Below are positions 22,181 to 32,591 of a stretch of DNA of 64,000 bases, one piece after another. The notes beneath the pieces were generated by a model, which saw only the letters and a list, made by a program, of their open reading frames with translations, had not been told where the DNA came from and did not search any database. The translations under genes and the position numbers were made by a program. The stretch's first letter is position 1; every line of letters begins with the position of its first letter. The stretch spans positions 55,746 through 119,745 of the forward strand of contig WSUB01000132.1 in assembly GCA_019633425.1 (NCBI GenBank), written 5' to 3'. This DNA comes from Tulasnella sp. 424 (Eukaryota; Basidiomycota; Agaricomycetes; Cantharellales; Tulasnellaceae).

Positions 22181-24010
22181 ACTTCCCCCTACTGGTATCT
22201 TTGTGGAACGGGCAGATCCATTCTCGGCCTACAGGGACTATACAGTTCCAGCCGACTGGGAGTAGGGACGAACCCTACAGGGATTTGAATTTTTGCTTGA
22301 AACGTCCACAACTTGCTTTGACATTCAATGAACGTCTCTAGCAGTGGGCAGATCGTTTTAATGTGCGCGACGAAGTCTGTTCCCACTTCCGAGCCGACTT
22401 GGCCAACGGATTCGATTCGAAGGTCTAGAACTCTCAGTGACGGAAGGACATGGAGATTGTGCGAGATCTAGGGGATAATCAATTAATGCAAGCATCACTG
22501 ATGCTGATGCGACTCGCACCTTTTCGAAGTAATAAATTACAGGCTTCGCGTCATTGTATGCATGGATCTTGACGCACAGGTCCTCCAGGTTCGGAAAGAG
22601 ATTAAAGACTAAGATGGGGTTGTCCCAAAACCACTCGTCTCCATGCCACACATCAAAGCGGAAGTGCCGAAGCGAGAGGCGAATCGAGGCTGAACTGATC
22701 TTTAACTGATGGACGAGCTTTTCGCTCCACTCCGGAATTCCTAATAAGCGGAGGTTTTCAAGACGGGGGGCGACCTCAATGAAAGGGATGGCAAGCTCCG
22801 GGGCCGCTTTCAGGGATTTGAGGTGAGGAAGATCCGACGAACGAAGGGAATTTTGCAGAGTTGAGAGGAGCTTGTCTGAAAGGTACTAGTGTTCGATGCG
22901 AAGCTCCTCTAGCAGTGGTTGGGCTTGCAATACGGTCCGGATTTCGGTCACAGCTTTGCGATCCCACCCTTCCGGTATAGAAGCCGCGTAGTCCTCGGAG
23001 CCTCCCGTTGGATCATCGATCAAAGAAATCGAAAGACGTGCCAACTTCATGCTGGAAACTACACTGTGAATCCTAGCGTACTCCGGGGCGTGCATCCAGT
23101 TGCCAATATCATCCACCCTTAGAGAGCGGATGTTCTTAGCTAGGGATAGGGCTTCAGCGCCGTCAGGTTTAAGCACCTCTGGGACTTCCTTGACAAATTG
23201 TATTCCCCACCGGTTGACCCAACTGACATCGATATGCAGATGATAAACAAGCAGTGCCAGGTCGGGCCGTAGAATGAATGTCTCAAGGAGATGAATGGTC
23301 CTTTGTGGCTGAGCCCATAAGATAATCGTTTTGTAAAGGCACTGCTCGCAGATCGAACGGAGGTATCGGTTGACCATGAAGTTTGGTATGTCGAAAAAAG
23401 GTAGGTCGGAGATGATCTGCTTAAGGAGTTCCACGGGAAGATCCTGAAGATTGGCGGGTTGCTCGACTTCAATTGGACCCTTGATGATCATGGCCTAGTT
23501 TTTAATCTGATGGGTGTGTGGTTCGCTCTGTAATTGGAAACTGTACTGACCGTAGGAGGCCCTTCGGTCAGGACGTCCATCGTGAAGCGGCGAGGTGTGG
23601 CTGAGATTCCGCTGAGCGGTGAGAAGGATGCAGGTGCGAGACGACACGAGGTCAATTGTCGGAGTTTGAATTCTGTGCTGTGTGCGTCATTTCGTAGGGG
23701 ACCCGACCTGAAGGCTGTGCAGAAGACTTTGAACACGAGCACTGGTGGCTTTTCCAAACTCAGGTTCTTCTTAAGACGTAACGGCCGGGCACCTCATTGA
23801 ACAGCCAAGTATGGCCCACACATTTCACACCAAACAATCAATAACTTGCGAGTGACTGGGCACATCAGAGAGACTGGTGTGGCAACGATTTCGATCTAAA
23901 TATATACATTGGTGAAGACTCTGAACAGCTTTCTTCGAGACAGCTTGCCGGATTAATATCATATATTTACTGAAATGAAACCACGTTAAGGAGGCTGGAA
24001 CCATTTACAG
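22181..24010 (-). repeat. second tandem duplication, unit 2 (F-box gene 5)
   Basis: The second unit has the same order, F-box gene then upstream DNA then CFEM 3' end, but here it continues into the complete CFEM gene. This fixes the direction of the event: the CFEM end in unit 1 is the orphan. Divergence between units is clearly higher in the upstream DNA than in the F-box exons. Confidence 0.78.
22189..23580 (-). pseudogene. F-box gene 5, single internal nonsense codon
   Basis: The exons would be 23580-23551, 23494-22520 and 22467-22189, 428 codons in all, every junction in phase 0. The only lesion is a TAG at 22886-22888, in a position between ELRIEH and YLSDKLLST; the frame is open and conserved on both sides. 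The F-box (LPVELLKQIISDL), ICEQCLYKTI and the complete conserved tail remain. Nothing suggests an intron over the stop. It is a very young pseudogene, a segregating null allele, a read-through case or a sequencing error. A truncated product of about 212 aa would retain the F-box. Confidence 0.75.
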
Positions 24011-24417
24011 AGGGTAAGAGCCAAATTACCTTGCCCTTGCAGGTCTTGGCCTGAGCAGCTCGAGCTTTAGCTTGATCAGACTTGGAGCATGATTTGTTGA
24101 TACAAGCGGTAGAGTTCTTGATAAACTGTCGAAGCAAGACCATTATTAATCCCAGAAACAGCTTCGCGGTATACGTCTCCTAACCTCTCCGTTGTGACAA
24201 AGGCACTTGAAGTCGGTAAGGCCACAGCTGCCCTTAGGGGTATTGATCAAGCATACTTGGGCGCATTCTGAAGAATGAACAGTTCCCGTCAGATCAGGAA
24301 TCACAGCGAGTGATCGAACTGCGTCGTACTGGGGAAATCACCGAGTGCACGAGTTTCGATGATAGAGGCGGAGGCAAAGGCAGCGGTCAAAGTCACGAGG
24401 AAGAGTGAAACGCGCAT
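23967..24417 (-). CDS. CFEM-domain secreted protein
   Basis: The exons (minus strand) are 24417-24342, 24267-24185, 24125-24030 and a final exon beginning with the stop codon TAA (23969-23967), giving 85 aa. A signal peptide is clear (MRVSLFLVTLTAAFASAS). The mature part has the eight cysteines of the CFEM fold: ECAQVC, SCGLTDFKCLC, TAC, KSC and a last KTC. The Asp before the fourth Cys (position usual for heme binding in fungal CFEM proteins) is present. Such proteins act at the cell surface or outside in heme/iron uptake, adhesion or host interaction. There is no GPI-anchor signal, as the chain ends KTCKGK, so it is probably free. The stop codon separated by an intron from the last sense codon is unusual. 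Confidence 0.85.
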
Positions 24418-25234
24418 GGTAAAGGTTGAGGGAGTGAGAAAAGACTGAATGGATCTTTGAGGAATGAGATTCTTGTTGAGGTCGGATGCTTGCTCTCAAG
24501 TGGCTTTTAAACCCTTGGCTTGTCCTTCACCTCGTAGTACCCGTCACTGCCCCAGGTTCTATTTCAGTTTACACCTTCTACCTGCCACCTTGGAAGTTCT
24601 TCATGTGTCCCAAGAGGTCAGATGAGGGTCGTCAGCCAATGATTGCGGAATGGACGCCAAGCCCGTGAAAAACACTTTGAAGAACCAGCTCCTTCGGCTG
24701 GCTTTGGTTTCGTTGCGCCCACGAAAGGCCTCTTGGTCGGTGGCCTGCTGACATTGCTTCCTAGTGTGCTCAATCGCCAAGTCACGTGAAGGCTCGCGTG
24801 GGCGAATGCATTGGTGAACCGCATGTTCGCTTCCAATCCTGGACATCCAAGCCGTAACCGAATTGCTCATGACCTGGCTGGCCATGGATATCGCCCCGCT
24901 GTTGGCGGGACAGAAGGAATGGGAGGGCAGGCTCTCCTTGGAACTGGAGATCTGGACCGCCTTTCCCTGAGGTCGTGTCTGTCTAGTGATTCACGAACCG
25001 CAAAGCTTGAGAAGCACGAGTGAAACTGTAGCGCGAGTGGCAAGTGCGGGTTGCCGATGTATTAGGTGTTCGTAACGGTGAGGATCATTGCGAGGGAACG
25101 GCGTCGAGGATACCTCTGACTGGCGAATAAATCGCCTGACGAAGCTGAATGAAGCTAGCTTATTAAACTCACATTTGCGTTGCCTTTTCTCAAACCTCCC
25201 ACGTTTGCAAAGGCTGAGCGGGTTCTCCTTCGGC
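24418..25234. other. intergenic 0.8 kb
   Basis: It lies upstream of the CFEM gene. Short frames overlap on both strands without domains, and I see no repeats or RNA gene. It presumably contains the CFEM promoter. Confidence 0.5.
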
Positions 25235-25649
25235 TTAACCAGCCCGCGCCTCATCGTCTTGACTCTTGGCAGGACAAGGGCGCTGTAAAGTATTCCTCAT
25301 GCGCCGCGCAGTAGTCTTCTCCCAAACGTATTCCAAGTCCTTAGGATACGCGATCGGTCGTCTCGGTCAAACGATTGGCGGCCGCCCCGTCCGCCAGTTG
25401 AACGAAACCTAAATCGTCTTGGCGAATTGAAGCTGACCACCTGAGACTAATCTTAATTTGACTAGACTGACGTGTACGAGGTCCAAGAATAGTCGGCCGT
25501 CGTTGGAATCCCTGATCTTCGTAGCTTCTGGTTGTTGGTGTCGGGCGACTGTTGGGCGCCAGGGAGGGTCGACTGCGGGTGATAACGAACGCCGGAAGGT
25601 TGTTTGGACTGTGAGAGAAATCGAATGACAACATCATCCCGAAACCCAT
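25235..25649 (-). CDS. small hypothetical protein (two-exon candidate)
   Basis: Exon 1 is 25649-25350 (100 codons from ATG). A 67-nt intron (gtatcc to tttacag, with a cctaag branch-like site) leads to exon 2 at 25282-25235, which closes in phase 0 with TAA, giving 115 aa. The protein is basic and polar with no signal peptide or domain. It is divergent from SHO1. Support is the open exon and the coherent splice only; it could be chance. Confidence 0.35.
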
Positions 25650-25955
25650 TCTCTCCCTAATCTAGCATTCACTCTCTGTCCGCCGCTTCACGTAGCGGGC
25701 AAGACTTTTTGTAGTATTTCTGTAAGTTGAATCGTTGCTTTCGGCGGGTCGTCGGAAAAGTCTAACCCAAAACTTGAAATTCGACTTTTTCCCCTGGGGG
25801 TTGTGTTTTGCTGCGTCGGCTCTCTGCTACTCCACCCACAGTTATCCACCCAGTCCTCCATCATCCGCGCAAGGCCCCGGGGCCAGTCCAGCGTCAAGTT
25901 AAATCCGATTGCAAGTCCAGTCGTGGACTCAGAAATTCCAGATTCACCTACCAAG

Positions 25956-27527
25956 ATGCCACCCCGAGGGAATGGGGGGCTCGATTTTACTCCTCTTGTG
26001 ACCCATTTTGTCTTCCTCTTCACTTTCGTCATCGCATTCGCCGGATGGTGGGCGGCCTTCATCGGCCAAGCCATCGCTACAGCCCGCTGTGAGTGCTGCC
26101 ACACATCAGGACCCTTTCTGCTGCTCGTTGTAATGCTGACTGGCGTCTCCAAACTTTTGTGTACGGCTTCAAATTCACATTAACGTTCTGATACAACCCG
26201 CGCTATTTCTCTTTTGACCATAACGTTTGTTCATGACCCACAGTTGGAGACTTTGGGGGAGGCGTTGGCACGCTGTGGTTCGCAATTTTGTGAGTGGACT
26301 GCCAACACCGATGAGCCGCCGGATTTAATAACCACATTATTCCAATAGCCTTGAGCTGGCTCTCATCTTAGGTGTAGCATATACGCTTGCCAGTGATACT
26401 ATTGGCATGCACAGACTTCAAGTGCGTTGCTGTCCGCGTTCCCCTGGGGCGTTCCCGCTAGCCCTGTATTCGGCTAACCTTCCCCTATTACCCAAAACAG
26501 TTAGCTGCCTTCCTCGCTGTCGCGCTCGTCTTCTCCGTCAATGGTACCAACGGCCTCTTCTCGAGGGATATGGCACAGCAAGCTTATGGCGCCGGCTGGC
26601 TTCTCATGACCATCGACAACCTCATCTGGCTTTTGTACTTCACAGCGGAAGAAGACAGCCTTGTGTTCCATCTCATCAACAAGGCCGGCGGAGGTCCGGG
26701 CGGTTTAACCCCTCCTTCACGTCATCGCCGAAGAAACCCATCGGTGCACTCTGGCGGCGTAGGTGGTGGTCCAATGAGAAACTCCTCAATGAACGGGCCG
26801 TATAACAGCAGTATTGGTCCCGGCTACGGTGGTAACGTTCCCGCATACGGCAGCAACGGTCCCGCATACGGCGGCAACACTCTCAGTGGCGGCGGTATCC
26901 CCAGTGTTGCGTTCGACGACGGGAATAAAGCAGAGCACGGACTCTCATCAGGAACACCCAAGGCTGGCTCTTTTGTAGCTGGTGGAGCCGCAGCTGCGGA
27001 TACCAGGAGCAACAGGTCGACCAACGCTCCAGCGAGTGTGCAAGGGAACCAGAGCCCAAGGACGCCACTGATGAGCGCAGCCATCGCAAGCATAGGAAGC
27101 ACCGGAGTGGGCGACCCTGATTCCAGTGGACAAGGCTTGACTAGTGGGGTAGAACCTACCGGCTATGCGTACCGCGCAAGAGCACTATACGCATGTGGGT
27201 AGACCCGCTTTGTCCTTCTTTCCGCAGCTGGCTAACATCATTTGCACCACAAGACAACGCATCCCCCGATGATCCAAACGAGATATCGTTCGCGAAGGGG
27301 GAGACTTTAGAAATTGTTGACAACTCTGGCAAGTGGTGGCAGGCCAGAAAACAAGATGGAACGACAGGAAGTAAGTGTTGTCACGCTTCTCTCACTACCG
27401 AACCGCGCTGACCTTGATTTCCCCGTTCCCCAGTTGCCCCGTCAAGTACTTGCATTCCCTTCCTAACCCGCTGGTCTCGATACTGATGCATTTATTTGTT
27501 TTTGTAGACTATCTTCAAATAATCTAA
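25956..27527 (+). CDS. SHO1: high-osmolarity sensor Sho1, four-helix membrane protein with SH3
   Basis: The exons are 25956-26088, 26244-26289, 26349-26421, 26501-27194, 27254-27370, 27434-27445 and 27508-27527, all in phase, giving 364 aa. Four membrane helices occupy about residues 12-145 (starting [18 protein letters not shown]). They are followed by a Gly/Ser/Asn-rich cytosolic linker with GGN-type repeats. A C-terminal SH3 domain (about 309-362) begins [17 protein letters not shown] and includes KWWQARK and IAPSNYL. Sho1 sits in the plasma membrane and signals to the HOG MAP-kinase cascade; its SH3 binds the Pbs2 MAPKK. The SH3 end requires a 12-nt exon (27434-27445) encoding IAPS between two introns. 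Length and layout match fungal Sho1. Confidence 0.93.
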
Positions 27528-27963
27528 AGAGGACAGCTCCTGTACAGTCCCGTGGCTGTCTGAGGCTTTACTCTCGACAATTCAAAGCTACGAACCCTCT
27601 TCTCTCGCATCGATACCCTATCTCCCGCGGACCAACCTACCCGCAAGCTCACGAACGCGCACGACACGGATCCTTACCACCTCGGTTATTCCATTGTATC
27701 CCGCTTGTTTTGCTTTTCTACTTATGCATCTACCTTTTCCGGTTCGCTCGCTTTTTCATTCTTGTTCTCGTCGCTTACGCCAGCATGCGCCGGTTGCTCT
27801 GGTATTGCTCCTGCTGTATCATCATTTGATTGACCGTCAAATATACTTGCGTTATTCGCCGGCGAACGGAACCCGCTGCGTGGGATGTGCCTAACTCGTT
27901 TGTTGACGGTGTTTCCCACCTCCTTCGCGTGTCCCTCATCTTTTCGGCTTGTGGTCTTTCTCG
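27528..27963. promoter_or_regulatory. SHO1-COQ2 intergenic region
   Basis: These 436 bp hold the SHO1 3' flank and the COQ2 promoter. The DNA is pyrimidine-rich. No gene or specific motif is identified. Confidence 0.45.
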
Positions 27964-29405
27964 ATGAGACCGGCCTGCTCGAGCAATCCACTATTTTCAA
28001 TACTGGGAGTAAATGGCCGAAGATACATCGGGCCATTTATACCCAGTCGAAATATTTGCCACGTAAGACAAAGAGCGTTTCCTCGGACTAGCTTCATTGG
28101 GCCGCCTAGAAGCGAACCTCACAACTGCGTCTCAAGACGATCTATCTCAACTCCTCAAAGCACGCCAGAACCTTCCGTGCTACCCGTTGCTTCTCCAAAA
28201 CCGACATGGGTCGACCGAACGCCCGCACGGATACGTCCCTACCTTCAATTAACAAGAATTGACAAGCCAATTGGGACGATGCTGCTATTTTATCCTTGCA
28301 GTGAGTATTAATTCTACTTCAAAGGTAACATGTAGACTAAAGTCCAGAACTGTCTTAGCTTGGTCCATAACCATGGCCGCCTACAACCTGCAATCCGCTC
28401 CGTTAGTGCCCCTCAAGTACATCGCTTTGTTTGGGACTGGCGCCTTCATAATGCGAAGTGCTGGGTGTACGATAAATGATATGTGGGACAGAAACCTTGA
28501 TAAAGCTGTTGGTATGGCTCTGGCCTTTCATCTTGACTGATGGCTTAATTGACGTCACTCTGACGGGCCAGAACGGACCAAGATCAGGCCCCTCGCAAAA
28601 GGAGACTTGACGTGGAACCAAGCGTTTGGATTCCTGGCTTTGCAGCTGTCGGCAGGACTTTGTGTGCTTCTACAGTTGAACTGGTACAGGTGAGAAGCGT
28701 GTCGCTCCTGGAAATTCCGTTTCGACTGAGACCATCTAATCTAGCATAGTCCTTGGAGCAGCGTCGCTGCCTTTGGTAACTCTGTATCCGTTTATGAAGC
28801 GGATAACGTATTGGCCACAAGCTGTTCTGGGTAAGCAAAACTACTTCTATCATCCGATTGAGGTCCTTAATTAACATTTCATTGACAACAGGACTGACGT
28901 TTAACTGGGGCACTATGCTTGGTTGGGCAGCCGTTGCTAGCGCCGTCAACTGGGCAGTTTGCCTACCTCTCTACGCCGGCGGGGTGTGCTGGACGTTGGT
29001 GTATGATACTGTATACGCGCATCAGGTATTGTTTTAACTCCAACAACTGTTCCAAGCCCTTTCTCCAACTCATGAACTATATCGCAGGATAAAAAGGACG
29101 ACGTGAAAGTGGACATCAAGTCTACCGCTCTCCTGTTCGGAGATCGCACTGTTCCCATTCTCTCGGCCCTCTCAGCTTCGTCTATGTCGCTGGTTTCTTT
29201 CGCAGGGTACCTCAATGGACAAGGGCTTCCTTTCTACGCTGGGGTGGGACTGGCTACCCTTCAGCTGGCTAGAGTGCTCCGGAAGACGGAATGGGATGAT
29301 AGAGCGTCTTGTTGGAAGGGTTTTGTTCAGTGTGGCTGGGTTGGAATCTGGATTTGGGCGGGGGCTAGCCTCGATTATGCCTTGTCGATTGGCGGCCTTC
29401 TTTGA
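27964..29405 (+). CDS. COQ2: 4-hydroxybenzoate polyprenyltransferase, mitochondrial
   Basis: The exons are 27964-28300, 28359-28511, 28572-28689, 28745-28830, 28892-29025 and 29088-29405, all in phase, giving 381 aa. The N-terminus is basic and Ser/Arg-rich, as expected for a mitochondrial import sequence (about residues 1-65). The catalytic core begins [15 protein letters not shown]. Both Mg-pyrophosphate motifs of UbiA-type prenyltransferases are present: NDMWDRNLD (152-160) and [13 protein letters not shown] (269-281). Hydrophobic helices follow to the C-terminus. The enzyme attaches the polyprenyl chain to 4-hydroxybenzoate in the inner membrane during ubiquinone synthesis. The acceptor at 28744 was chosen because it restores the conserved NWYSIVLGA reading. 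Confidence 0.93.
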
Positions 29406-29562
29406 CGTTAATAGAACAGGTTCATAGATTAATCTACGGATATGATACATTCAAAGAGGTACATAAACCTTCCACGAGATCGCAGGATCAAACCAAGACC
29501 CAACATCCTATATATAATAATTCCAAACTACATGAGAATATGATGAAAAGCCCTTTCGTGAC

Positions 29563-31206
29563 CTAATCACTTTGCACCGGTTCCTCCCTTCTTTTGACCG
29601 GTTTGGCCGGACGGAACACACCAAACGAAACAGTGGCATGCTGAAGTAGGCCGTCTTCTCTCCTGGTGAGTCTGTCAACTATGTCGCTTTTGTGAACGAA
29701 GCGTGATAGCTGCGCGGGCCGAACCTGACCGCGCGTGAAGTCCGGCGGAGGTGGATAACCCCACCGCCCCTGAAGGAATGCAGCTATTCCGAAAGCTTCC
29801 AAATCCACGGGTTCCGGTCCGGGTGTGTAAGCATGAGAGCCGATCTCGATGGTCGAGAGCAATGGGCAAGGCCACCACAGGTTCGTGCGAGGACCCCAAG
29901 GCCGCTCCAGGACGCGGAGAAGGGAATTCGGATTGATGGGATGTGCAATGCGGAGGGTCCGGAGAGACGAAAGCCTGTGGAGCTGCAGGGAAGGGAGGTG
30001 ATCTTGGAATTGCGTGGCGGCAGGGGTGATTTCGATTGTGAGGGGTATATGATGTTCGGCAAAGAAGCTAGAAACAAGTTCTAGATCCTCTGCGGGATTA
30101 AGACTGCCGAATTGAAGTTCAAGCCCCTGAGTACCATCGAGCGGATCTCCCGGTTGATCTGGGGTGCCTGGTGTATGAATGGAAATTACTTGGTATGAAA
30201 CCTCCAGCGTCAATCCCGCCCCATACGAAAATGTACCCGCCAGGCAGGAGCGGAGATGCGAAAGGTGAGTCCGAAGGACCGATGTTGGTAGGAAGTCGAC
30301 GAGTACTAGTCGATATCTCGTAGGACGGAGGCTACAGATAATCCAAGCCGTGTCCACCGTTTCCATTTCACGTAGGCGGAGTGTTTGTAGGTTGGGTGCA
30401 CTGATGTATGGATGGCTACTTGTCTCTGGTTCGGCATCGTACATTGGTTCTTCGGATGCTTGAAAGGTAACCTTCTCCAACACAAGTTCTTCTAACTCCG
30501 GAGTCAACGATATGAGCTGAAAGAGCTGATCGTGAGATGGGCCCATTCGCGCAATTCGTCCCAAGTGAATGCTACGAAGTCTAGGGAATGCCATGGCGTC
30601 CCATTCCAGCGGAACTCCCGTAATCTGGATAGCCCGAAGGTTAGGTGCACGTGGAGGTTCCACTGGGCTATTGAAAACCCTGTTTCCCCATCTACTAAGT
30701 TCCAAACGTGCAAGTTTAGGAAGGTTCAGAATCTTGAGGGTGTAGACGCTGTCCGAGTGTCGGGCGAGATTGAGGGCCAAGGATTCCCATCGATCGGCGT
30801 GAGGGAGGACTTGATCGAAGCGGTCTTGGTGCTGGTTTATCGCTCCATTGTGAGCAAATACATGAATATTGCGCCCTCCCGACTTTTGGATCGCCCATGC
30901 TATCCGGTGTTCCGAGAAATGGGTGCTAATGCCTTCGCCCCAGAGTTCCGAGTGCGCCAGGACTTTGTCCCTCCACCACTTGCAAACTCTGGCAAGAGTC
31001 CACAGCATATCATGGCCGCCTTCAGCCGAGTCACGAGCAGCAAGTGCCCATATCCTAATGATGATTTCTGTGGGCAAGTTGTTGATTGGCGTGAGTGCGT
31101 TTCGAGTTTGAATGAGACCGGACAGGATGGTATGTGCTCGGGCCTCAAATGATTGCAGACTAAGTCTGACTCTGTCGGCCATTTGATCGCACTCATCCCT
31201 TCCCAT
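29563..31206 (-). CDS. F-box-like protein (Agaricomycete type)
   Basis: This is a single-exon frame of 547 aa. An N-terminal helix ends in IQTRNALTPINNLPTEIIIRIWALAA (split across 19-48), the F-box-like motif common in large Agaricomycete families, followed by VCKWWRDKVLAHSELW. The rest is leucine-rich, with repeated L..L.L patterns and no regular LRR period. It is unlike the local family of F-box genes 1-6, lacking ICEQCLY and the conserved last exon. It may be an SCF adaptor, target unknown. The ATG at 31206 is the first in frame. Confidence 0.82.
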   Translation of the reverse strand: MGRDECDQMADRVRLSLQSFEARAHTILSGLIQTRNALTPINNLPTEIIIRIWALAARDSAEGGHDMLWTLARVCKWWRDKVLAHSELWGEGISTHFSEHRIAWAIQKSGGRNIHVFAHNGAINQHQDRFDQVLPHADRWESLALNLARHSDSVYTLKILNLPKLARLELSRWGNRVFNSPVEPPRAPNLRAIQITGVPLEWDAMAFPRLRSIHLGRIARMGPSHDQLFQLISLTPELEELVLEKVTFQASEEPMYDAEPETSSHPYISAPNLQTLRLREMETVDTAWIICSLRPTRYRLVLVDFLPTSVLRTHLSHLRSCLAGTFSYGAGLTLEVSYQVISIHTPGTPDQPGDPLDGTQGLELQFGSLNPAEDLELVSSFFAEHHIPLTIEITPAATQFQDHLPSLQLHRLSSLRTLRIAHPINPNSLLRVLERPWGPRTNLWWPCPLLSTIEIGSHAYTPGPEPVDLEAFGIAAFLQGRWGYPPPPDFTRGQVRPAQLSRFVHKSDIVDRLTRREDGLLQHATVSFGVFRPAKPVKRREEPVQSD

Positions 31207-32591
31207 TGGTCCAGATGGAACAGGGCTATATCAATTGGGACAAAGATGAGGAAAATAAGTGTAAGCCATGGATGGATCAGGGCCAGAAATCCAACGACCA
31301 CTGACTCACGACAGTCCGTTTTCTGCCTCAACGCTAGAAATAAGAAGTTGTATAGCTTCATCGATTCGTGGTGCTGCCGGAGGTAACATGCTGGGTACTG
31401 TGTGGAGGTTGGACGGTGGTCCTTAACAGGGGGACGGGGCTGAAAATCGTACAGTGGGAAAGTAGGGGCTAGCACTCCGACCTTCACTCCTCTTGTCTCG
31501 TGCAAAGCGCTAAACATCTCGAAAGTGATTTGAAGGCAAGAGACAAATCAAAAATCAATGAAATAATGTCTTCTTTCTTTCTCAATTCAGCTCATTCCTG
31601 CTGCTCCAATGCTCTTGAGTTGCTGGTCATGGGGCGTTCTGCGTGCTGGAAGGACGTCAAGGAAGCCACCCTCAAATTCGAATTGGTGGAGTAAATTTGG
31701 TCTCTCGAACCACGAATTTCACTTCACTCAGATTTCCGAGTTGTCTATGAATCCCGTACATCGATACCTCTTTCTCACCTGCATGCAGAAATCTTGCAGG
31801 TCTGTGCGAAGACCCCGACACTCTCCTTTAAACTCTCTCTAAGGTTCCCCGCGCTTCTACCGTCTGTTTTAAGGCTCTTCAAAAGATCGGTATTGCACAA
31901 GCCCTTTATTAGACAAAGAATCTCACGAATGTGGTGTGATCACGTCGTTCAAGCTTTCCGTCCTCACCCCACCCTCCCAGTGAGGCAAGTCACGATTTAC
32001 GGCTCCTCGGTGTCTGAGGAACGAGGGTGCTCCTAATTTCTATTCCAGCCGGTAGGTTCCTCAAATATTTGGCAATCCTTAGCGGGGAATCTACCCAACT
32101 ACGAATCGGACTCCTTGGCCATAATTCTAAGAAAAGGACGAATGACCTTCTTTGGCGATCTACGCTCATTCGTCCCTTTCCTCGTGCTTCTTCGGGCTCC
32201 GACCCAAGCCCCAGCCAATTTGATTTCCTAAATAGTACTAGTCAACGCTTAGTCCGATTAGACAGGCGATCTTGACAGCCGGAAACAGAGCTGACCGATC
32301 AGACTATCTCTATACGTTCTTCAGAATTCGTTGTTTCACTACATCAAACGACTAGGACATATGGGGCGTTTCAGACACGTAGTCTAGATAGGTTGAGGGA
32401 GAGCCGATAGCAATCGGAAGATAATGGAATACTTCTATCGAAGCGTGCAATAAATGATAGTGGAGACAGAGAGTGAGCTATTCAACCAACAGACCATACG
32501 GCAACAAAGTCCATGGATCGCGTGCGTGACTTGGACAACTGTCTCAAATCAAATATCGATCTCCCTTCTTCTCGAAAGCACCGAAGAGCAA
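31207..32591. other. intergenic 1.4 kb
   Basis: It lies between two minus-strand genes. I see only short overlapping frames, no domain, no repeat and no RNA gene. The right part is the 3' flank of kinase-TPR gene A and the left part the promoter of the F-box-like gene. Confidence 0.5.
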
